A program made the position numbers and the translations under genes. From Hirudo medicinalis (lineage: Eukaryota > Annelida > Clitellata > Hirudinida > Hirudinidae), in contig MPNW01000030.1 of the NCBI GenBank assembly GCA_011800805.1, positions 167,439 to 231,438 of the forward strand: a stretch of DNA of 64,000 nt, read 5' to 3'. Shown here one piece after another: positions 55,292-64,000 of this stretch; the first letter of the stretch is position 1; each line of letters starts with the position of its first letter. The notes beneath the pieces were generated by a model, which was given only the letters and a program-made list of their open reading frames with translations, was not told the origin of the DNA and ran no database searches.

Positions 55292-58200
55292 ATGGATAGC
55301 AATTTTGCTTTCGTTAAAACCAACAATTATGAACCTGACTTAACGAATATACAGGATGCAGAATTAGAAAATGATGCTATCAATAAAGGTATGCTGTTGT
55401 AACTTTATAGCAGACAAGTTAAAGCGTTGGCTTTTTATAAATAGTTCTAAATTCGTTCGGGAATGGTTTTAGAAAGATTTTTGAGAAGCAATCAGATTTA
55501 AAAAAATTGCTTTAGGTTAATTTAACTGCTAGTTTAGAGTAACATGAAACTAACCCAAACGGTAAAAATGAAGTTTGGTCTTAACCTTGGTTGTTATTAC
55601 ACAGAGTTTATTCTTGGTTTGCACCACATTTGCATTTGACGAAATGATAAATTTTGAATAGCTAGTTAAAATTAAAAATTTAAGTGATTAGGTAGCTCAT
55701 TCTAAAATGACAAAAAGGGTGTTTTTTAAATGTTAGACTTGTAGTTACAGTTCATGGTTTGAGGTGTAACCAGAATGTCAATGAGTGAGGGATACATTTG
55801 TAATATAAAGAAATTTTCAGCTTTGGCAGCTGATTACAGACGTGGCAGTGTTTTGTCATCAAATTTTGGAGGAGTGTCTGATGATGATAGTGATGAAGGA
55901 GGTCTTGAATTTGATCTCACAGGAGTTCATCTTGCCTCAACTGAAGGTTTGTCATTTCACTTTATTTTGCATTGTTTACAATTTTTATTACATCACTAAC
56001 CTTAATTGTAATTAATTACTAATAATGATTACAATTGTGAATATTATTTATTGGAAAGTATTTATGTAGGATGGTGAAATAAGTCACAAAAGCCAAAGAT
56101 CTAGTCCTAAGAGTTAAAGAATAAGTCATAATACCCGAAGTTATTAATTTAATTCGTTGTTACGAGAACTTTGATAATTTGTTTTAGAATTAGATTTAGA
56201 GGCAGAAGAAGGTATTGAAAGTATTTATCAATGTTTCATTATTTTATTGGCTTTGCTTTGATTTTTTGAGTTTTTGGCTTGATTTTTGTTGTTTTAAAGA
56301 ATTTCTTGAGGTTTTTGTGGTCCACTTAGTTTTCCTCAGAAATCATCACTTCCACACAGAAGATTCAGATAATCTGCTGATTATTTAATGTTTTGTTTGT
56401 TCATTTCCTCGAATAATATTTAAACTAAATTATAAACATCTTATATTGGTTCTTGAAATATAATGATCTTAGTCAAGCATTAAAATCTAGTTAGCAAAAA
56501 AAAATGTTTTTTTGAACATAGCAATTTAAGAAAGAGCTAGTTCAATGGAGTTTATATTCAGCAAATGTTTTAAATTATTAGACATAGAAATTACTTTTTG
56601 AAAAAAAATTATGAGATTGGAGGCAGCAAGTACTATTAGATGTTTGATTATTGATGTAGTGTGAAAATATTCTGGCAGTTTAGATTTTAGTGTGGAGAGG
56701 ATTCATATTTTGGCATTTTGAGTCAAAAATAGAATAATTTTACAAACATATAAGTTGTTTCACGTACATTAAAAATAATGCTATTTTTAGTAGAGAATCT
56801 ATCTAATTCAATTTTAAGCAAGTTAAGAAATTGTTTAAACTATTAATATGATTTTAAAATATTACTTGTCAAACAAAAATTGATGCCCTGCTCAAAGAAG
56901 ACCATTTGAATATGTTCCCTTTCTCTATTTACACCTGCCAACAGATAAATCATAGGATTGTTACCTGTGAGTAGTAAGGCTCCTCCCACTGACTTCGTTG
57001 TTTGCAATGACCTTTTTCTTTCATTCTGTGGTGAAGATTTCATTCTTTATTTTGCTTCTTTATTTTATTTGGTGTGCTGTTTAAAATGTTTGACTGACTT
57101 TATCATAAAATGCATTTAATGTTTAATTACCTCCAGAAAATTCATTGTTTTTATTTTGAATCAAATCATAGTTGGACACCCAAAGAGTTTAGTTGAACAC
57201 TATTTTCATGCTTTTATTTCAGCACTTGTCAAGGAAGAGCAGGAACATCCTTTCCACAGAAGTGGGGCCATCACACCGGAAGGACTGATTGACGAAGATT
57301 TTGAAGAGGAACTCGGATCGCCCAATCAAGTTCTTTCTATTTTATAAATTTTTCAAGCATTTGACTTTCGACTGTTTGTTGTTTTGCAATTTGTAACGAT
57401 AATTACAATGTTAGAATTGTAGTTACATTAAGTTACTGTTCGATCATTTATTAGCCATCATTACAACCTATTCCTTCTATTGTTTTTTGTTACAATTACT
57501 GTCGTTTACGAGCGATGTTTGAATAAGCAAAGCATGATCTTTGCTCAGTTATTTTAAAGCATTTATTTCATGATGAGCCTTATTATTACCTCAACTAATT
57601 TATAACCTGTCACTTCAATATTCACGATTTGAACATTTTTAATTTACAAAACAATCCCTTTCAGGAGGACGAAAATGATCCCGAGCTCGAGTTCAGAGAT
57701 GTCGCAAAATTTGGGATCATCCAACTAGCAGGTGTTTTATGAGTCATTATTAAGTCTTTCTTTCAATTCTCAAGTCTTTCAAACTTCTTCTTATAAAAGA
57801 TGTTATGCACATGCATTACTGTATTTGTATATATATCGATATTTCAAGTTATTGCATCTATCAAAAGTTAATCTTATTCATTAACTGACTTTAATCTGCA
57901 AATTGGTTATTTAATATCACAATTAATTATTATTAATTATTACATTAAGATTTTTGTTATATATAATACTCAATAGCTCATTAAATACCCCTGAGATCAT
58001 CCGTCAATTCTCACCAACAGGTGATGATGCCTATGGCAGGAAGGTTATTGTTGTGTCAGCATGCAGGCTCCCTCCAAAAGAAGAATTAGACCATCAGAAG
58101 TTTCTCAGGCATGATTAAATTTGATTAAATATCTCTTGCATTTTGTAGATGGATGCACAAGTGCACTTTAGCATATTTTGGACAAAATATTTGTTTGAGA

Positions 58201-60497
58201 TTTATTTTAAGGGGTTAATATTAATAATATTTTAATCTATAGCATTTATACATGAGTTTCAAAAGAATGTTTCAGATTTTATTGGAATTTTTACTTATAA
58301 TCATTGGAACAAGTTATTTCTTGTTTTTGTGGTCTTTATGATTGTGATTGTAATTGTGTGTGATTGCAATTGCTTATGATTGCAATTAATAATTGTGTTC
58401 TTTTGTGATGACCACATGATTGTTTGTCTATAAATATATGATCATCACACTGTGTTGCTCTGATGTCTGAAGGTATTTGAAGCATCTCTTGGACCAGTAT
58501 GTGGAGAGTGATTACACTGTTGTGTACTTCCACTACGGACTCAACAGCAAAAACAAGCCCTCGTTCGGCTGGCTCAGACAGGCCTATTCGGAATTTGATA
58601 GAAAGTCGGTTTGAAAATATTTTGATAATATAATAATAATAATATATTTTATATTATGATTGTCAATATTCAGACATAATATTGTTATTGTCAACATGCA
58701 GATACAAAAAAAACTTGAAGGCTCTCTACCTCGTGCACCCGACAGGATTTATCAGATTTATGTGGAACATCTTCAGGCCCATAATAAGGTTTCAAGATTG
58801 TTGCTGAGATTTTTCAAATTGCTAAGTTATTGATCTAATTATAAAATGTTACCAAATGTTTCCATACATGTGTTCAATGTAAGTTTTCTTTTAATATTAG
58901 TGTGAAGTTTGGAAGGAAAGTGAGTTACATCAATTATCTCCATGAACTGGCTCAGCAGCTACAACTGGACCAACTTATGATTCCTCAGAGAGTGAAAGAG
59001 TGAGTGTCCTCATTTTGTGTCACTAACATTTTATTGAACAAAACGTTAAATGAAATGAGAAAAAGTAAAAATTTATTTTCTGAATGAGGTTTTGAGAGAG
59101 TATCACGAAAGAGGATCGTTTTTTAAGGTATAGGTTTTCACCAGTAATTGTTGGAACCAAAAGTGACAAAGAAAATTGAAGGATTGACTTCCTCACAAAA
59201 ATTAACATAAAATGGTGCAATTTTGAGAAACTGTTAAAGCTTGCTATGCATGTCTCTTTAAAATTATAAGTTGCACCTAATTTATTTGATGTTGTTTGTG
59301 ATTAATACTTATTTTATTTTACTTTATTTATTGCATTTTTTGCCAGAACTTAGTAAGGCTGTTTATAAAGTGTAACCCGAATAGAAGCATTATTAAGATA
59401 ACATTGTTGTATTTACAGTTATGATGCATTCCTTCTTGCCAAAAATAAACCCATTCCTGTGCCTACCAGCATTGTTCATGCACCACTTCCCAAGCAACAG
59501 TTTGGAGTGGAGTTGACATAGTAAGCATTCATTCTTAGTTATTCAACTCATGATCCATCTTTAAGAAAATGTTTATCTTTCAGCATAAAAAATCACAACA
59601 ATGGTGAAATCATACCAACAGTAGTTGGCCAATGCATTCACTACCTAAGAGAACACGGTAAGTCTTCATTTTAAGTCTGTGGTAATTGACATTTCACTGA
59701 AAGGGATTCTTCACTTAGGTTTAGACACGGAAGGCTTGTTCAGGAGATCTGCCAATGCCAGCGATCTCAAGCGTGTGCAAAAGACGTTCAATGAAGGTTA
59801 ACAAATACACAATGTAAGATTATCTCATGGGTGTTATTATTTGAGCTGCAGATTCATCTAGCAGGATCTCAAGATATATGTTGATTCATATCACTTAAAT
59901 TTCTATTTTTATTGTGAATTATTATTATTAAAGTTTTATAAATCACAGGTCGAGAAGTCAACTTTGCCATGTATGACATCCACCTTCCTGCTGCTATCCT
60001 CAAAAGCTTCTTGAGGCAGCTACCCGAGCCACTGCTGACCTACGAACTCTACGACCACATTGTTAAAGTTCAATGTCAGTATTCATGTGAAGCTCAAGTT
60101 ATAAGTTGGAATAAGTTAAGAATTTGTCATTATTTGTTTTTAAATTGAATAGCTCTCGAAGCAAACGAAAGACTGAAAGAAATGAGAAGAATTTTGGTGG
60201 AGGAACTGGTGGAGGACAATTACTTCATTCTCAAGTACATTGTCAACTTCCTCACAGAGGTATGATGAGCTTGTCATGCTTATTGGCCACAAAGTCCTGA
60301 TTTTATTGAGTGAAATTTGTCTTTTGAAGGTTGTGGCTCACAGTGAGAAGAACAAAATGACTGCACAAAATCTGGCCATTGTCTTTGGACCAAACCTCAT
60401 GTGGTCAAAAAACCAAGCATCGCTGACTATGATTGGTTCTGTCAATACGTGTGCTCTCCTCCTCATTTCCCACTACAACCATCTTTTCATAAAGTGA
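55292..60497 (+). CDS. ARHGAP1: ARHGAP1 / p50RhoGAP (Cdc42GAP): CRAL-TRIO plus RhoGAP
   Basis: Fifteen exons: 55292-55388, 55821-55946, 56188-56211, 57223-57329, 57665-57731, 58021-58108, 58473-58604, 58702-58788, 58901-58999, 59419-59520, 59584-59657, 59719-59796, 59949-60074, 60153-60259 and 60330-60497. All phases close at 493 residues. The Sec14/CRAL-TRIO (BCH) domain, about 125-290, shows [46 protein letters not shown] and [12 protein letters not shown]. The RhoGAP domain, about 312-493, shows [12 protein letters not shown] (arginine finger Arg343), [18 protein letters not shown] and [19 protein letters not shown]. The family speeds GTP hydrolysis by Cdc42 and Rho at membranes. The proline-rich linker is short (KPIPVPTS). 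Exon 3 is a 24-base microexon. The intron after exon 6 begins with GC (see findings). AATAAA at 60935-60940 may be the poly(A) signal. Confidence 0.94.
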
Positions 60498-62413
60498 CTC
60501 TTTTGCTCCAGCCTTTGAGTCTTGTAATGTAACAACCACAATGAATCATGCAACCATAATAAGATAAGCATGTTGTTTTTCTGACTCAAGTCAGTTATAG
60601 TTCCCAAAAATATAGTTTGCTAATTCTTGGAAAATATTTTAGAGCCTGCAAACAGTATGGCACTGTGTTGATAAATTATAATTCACAGATTAAATTTGCG
60701 CTCCTTGACTGACTTTATAATTTTATGTCCAGCCGTGGAACATCCATATCATTAATATACCCTCATGCCTTCTTTTTATGGTGATCGCTCGGTGAGCAGG
60801 TGGTCCATGTTACCACTTAGCCACTGATCATCACTTAACCAAACTTTGATCCATGCTCCTGAGTTTTTAACCTGTCATGTCTCATCTTATGGCTACAAAC
60901 TATTTTGCATGCTTTCTTGTGCATCGCTAGTCAAAATAAATTCTTGAAAATGCTTTGGATTAATTTCCAGCCATTCCATGCAAGCAGTTTTTGTGCATCC
61001 ACTGCATGGTGGAGTGTAGAAATGGGGTGATGGGCTTCAAGAATTTCCCATGTCTGTATATTTGTGTCGCTTCGATAACTCAACTATTTGGTTTTGGAGG
61101 TTTATAACTGTTTATTACTTTTTCGATTGTTGATTTTGCTTAATTAAAGTTGAAGCATGACACATTAACAAGTTTGGCATCCAAATACACAATTCGAAGT
61201 TGTTTGCCTTTCCTTCCTCGATAACTTAAGAGTTATTAACTCGTTGCTTTAAGATAATCATGACCACTCTCTTATTCAATTCCAAAGTTTGAGTAAGAAT
61301 TATTTGCCAGCAACTAATGAAAGTTAAATGTCAGCTTTGAGAATTATGTTGTATTGATGCAAACCATGCATCCTGCCTGGCATTTCCACTGCATCTGGTT
61401 ATAAGGCTTGATCACAGATTTATTGACATGCAATTTTGGACATCAAACAATTGATTAATCAATTGATTTGCAGTGTGCTCGCATCTATTTGATGAACAGC
61501 ATTTACATTCAGGCTTGGAATTTCTACTCGATATTTACAATTGCAATTGGTTGTCTCATCCTTTAGGTCGTTATGAATGGGCCTCAACAACTGCTTGGAA
61601 GTGGTGGATCGGTGGAGAAGGATCCTGAGGTTTTACGAGCACTGTCGATATTTCTGATGCATCAAATATCCAATTTGGATTGAATTTGTCATTGGGAGAA
61701 TGTTCAGAAGTGTTCTCTTTGTCTAAATTATAAATAAATTTCAAAAAGGCATTCTTGTAGCGAAATCAATTAATTGGCATGTGTTACTTAAATTAAGAAT
61801 GGTTGCAGAAATTGTATATAACCTTGAGGAGTCCCTTGGAAAATGGTGATTTTTGGAAGCTTAAGTTGTTTGCACTTCAGGGGCAAAATGTTGATGACAA
61901 CTTTGGCTCTGCAGCCTGTAAATCTGAGTTCACCTGACAATTGTCAATGCATCCAAGTGAATAAAGGGGGAACATTTGGATGATGTTTCAAATGGCAAGC
62001 AAAAACCTGAAGTGCTTCCTGAGAGTTTCCAAGAGCCAACATCATGAGTGATGCTATAAAACAACTGGTTCGGAAAGTCTTTGACTCGAGTGATGATGAA
62101 TTTCATTGGAACCCATTCATTGGACAGCAGCTCCTTTCTGCTCAGATGAGAGCAGATAACTATCCTCATCTGTTGACATTATTCTTGTTTTTAATGATTT
62201 CATGTGACCTCCTCACTTGATGCTTGTAATTGCATTTAAATAAAATATCAAGTAATATAAACTTAAGGCATGTTTTAAGTTCTAATCATGCAATTCTTAT
62301 TATTTTCTGTCCAAGAATTTGTTACAAATTGATAATGTGATCTTGAAGTTCTGTTGAACAAATGCCACTCTAATCAAACTCTGTATCATTGTGACCAAAT
62401 AAAAATAAATCCA
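60498..62413. other. 3' flank of ARHGAP1 with one candidate extra exon
   Basis: Mostly 3' UTR or intergenic. One exon-like piece (61567-61683) lies after a CTTTAG acceptor and is followed by AATAAA at 61733-61738; see findings. Nothing else gene-like was seen. Confidence 0.4.
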
Positions 62414-64000
62414 TCAAGCAGGTGAAATGTGGACCACCTCAATGTCATCAAGTTGGAAATGATAACCAAGATGATATGTAACATCTGGTTGATTCACTTC
62501 ACAATATTTCATGTCAAATTTCAAATCCAGTGGGTGCTTGATATTCCCCTCAATTTGCCACACAAATGTTGATGTTGATACCGGGTAAAGTGTCTGAATA
62601 AAAGCAAATTACTATTTAATGAATTATATACAATTAAATAATTTTTCTACCCTTGCAAATATGCAAGTGTACTGAAATCAATAGAAATTTATGAAAATAG
62701 ACATTAAGGATTTATATAAAAAAAAAGGAGTTTTAAAGTAAAATAAATCAAATATTGACCATAGAGTTTCCAATGTTCAAATTTTTAAAATCGGTGGTCC
62801 CAGTGGAATCAGTCAATATCCATGAATTGATTTCTGTTGCATTCGCAAGAAGTGAAGACACCAAGACTTGAACAAATTTTCTGAATATTTCAACATGTTA
62901 TTGCAATACTATTGCAATAATATTACTTGAATATAATTTTTGTATAATTAATTAATATGTTCGGAATTTTTCATAGCCTTCAATAATGAAGATTATTTCT
63001 AAGCTTCTCATTGTTAGTCATCAAGTAATTTAGATAACAAGTTATAAAGATGAAATAAAATTATTTTAAAGATTTAAGTTAGTATCTAAGAAAGCAAATA
63101 AATGTCAAATATAAATTCATTAATAACATAATTCGAATAGATTTACTTTGAGAGTGAAGTAAAGAATTTGTGGCAAACTGTAAAAGGGTTGTTAAAACTT
63201 AGTGTGCAAACCTTGTCAACATGATCTGAAGATTTCAATGTGATCTGACAAATAGTTTTGTTTTGTGTTTACAATTTTGATTGCATGAATTAGGGGATGT
63301 TGAATATTCAAAAAATTCAAACCTGTTTAATCAGCATCTCATTCCTTGTCCAATCATCTAGAGTAACAAGAGCCCTGAAATGCAAATTTCGCACCTTTTT
63401 AAAGTTATCTAAAATAGCTTCTGACAAAATCATCTTGTTGTCATCATCAGTGGAAAGATCTTCAAGTTGCAACAGGAGGCCTTGTGAAGCATGGATTTCC
63501 AATGAATTTGGAAATACTGATTCTGTTGCCTCATCCATAAGTGTAATCTCAACATCTTGTTTAAATCCAGCCATAAAATCTTCAGCAGAGAAATTGTTCA
63601 TGTTAATTGGAGATGTGCATCTTAACAAAAAATGAGAATTAAAGGGAAGACAAACTGGCTTTGTTCAAAGATAACTTCATCTCCCGAAGAGTAACATCAA
63701 CATTGAGACCATCAGAATGAAAGGTTTGAACAAAATCAATTTCATTCAGTTTCATTACTGCCACACTCACATGATATGAACCAATCTTTGAGAACTGAAA
63801 TTACTTTAAAAATGTAAAGGACTAAAGTAAATAACAGTAATAATGCTTTTGCTGGCCTTCCATAATTTTACTCACGCAACCAATGAGTTGAATTGAATTT
63901 CTTCCCACCAATAAAGGAACACAACTGCTCCTAAGTATCACATCATCATCGTGGATGACCGCCAGGTTCAGAAGTCTCTGAGATTTTGGTGAGCTTAGAG
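62414..64000 (-). CDS. 3' exons of a multi-exon gene, possibly TRAPPC10/11-like (5' end outside window)
   Basis: Minus-strand exons, in gene order: 64000-63876 (partial), 63794-63676, 63620-63323, 62880-62760 and 62593-62414, ending in TGA. The first three join in phase, as do the last two. The join between 63323 and 62880 does not close, so an exon is missing or a splice site is misplaced. Candidate small exons lie at about 63150-63240 but do not fix the phase. Visible text includes NLAVIHDDDVILRSSC, VPLLVGRNSIQLIGC, IGSYHVSVAVMKLNEIDF, FRALVTLDDWTRNEM and TSTFVWQIEGN. The beta-rich, Ig-like pattern (G.N.I.L..., G.Y.V.V..) recalls the C-terminal parts of TRAPP subunits 10 and 11. I hold that identity weakly; the gene itself is well supported by splicing and composition. 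Confidence 0.6.

Noticed and set aside
1..64000. An undescribed multi-gene system
   Set aside because: The genes are unrelated conserved animal genes with transposon debris between them; nothing in their order or sequence points to a joint system.

Overview
The window is animal nuclear DNA, most likely from an arthropod. The genes are split by GT-AG introns, often 60-400 bp. The sequence is AT-rich, and the accessory DNA is full of decayed hAT, Merlin-like, Tc1/mariner, LINE and Ty3/Gypsy copies. A receptor of the FMRFamide-receptor type fits an arthropod. I cannot name the species. There are no bacterial operons, CRISPR arrays or phage genes.

Layout. At 109-710 (+) is the C-terminal end of a carboxylesterase/cholinesterase-like gene that starts left of the window. 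At 2009-3217 (-) is an intronless, N-terminally shortened CstF-77 (suppressor of forked) reading frame. At 4541-6025 (+) is a TMEM161 membrane protein. At about 6447-7200 is a decayed reading frame that I cannot name. At 9681-22244 (+) is a rhodopsin-family peptide GPCR split by one 11.5 kb intron, and that intron is a transposon graveyard. From 25 to 32 kb the DNA is almost wholly mobile-element debris: a tRNA-like SINE head, a Tc1/mariner copy and a Ty3/Gypsy pol remnant. At 32600-33861 (+) is a PAPS transporter. At 38989-42015 (+) is a short PRDM1/Blimp-1-like gene with its own TATA promoter. A LINE tail lies at 44160-44715 and a DUSP14-like phosphatase at 47121-47708 (+).

From 48 kb to the end the window is gene-dense: WAVE/SCAR (WASF) at 48350-51795 (-), STRAP at 52528-54415 (-), ARHGAP1/p50RhoGAP at 55292-60497 (+), and at 62414-64000 (-) the 3' part of a multi-exon gene that I identify only weakly as TRAPPC10/11-like. 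For WASF, STRAP and ARHGAP1 I reconstructed every coding exon by hand. The phases close and the totals are 537, 329 and 493 residues.

The genes do not form one pathway. WASF (Rac-driven actin nucleation) and ARHGAP1 (Rho/Cdc42 inactivation) both act on the actin cytoskeleton, but I see no evidence that their closeness is functional. I found no undescribed multi-gene system. The points most worth checking are the truncated intronless CstF-77 copy, the three-finger Blimp-1-like gene, the GC-AG intron and 24-nt microexon in ARHGAP1, a possible alternative last exon, the well-bounded Merlin and hAT elements, and several likely assembly faults around N bases.
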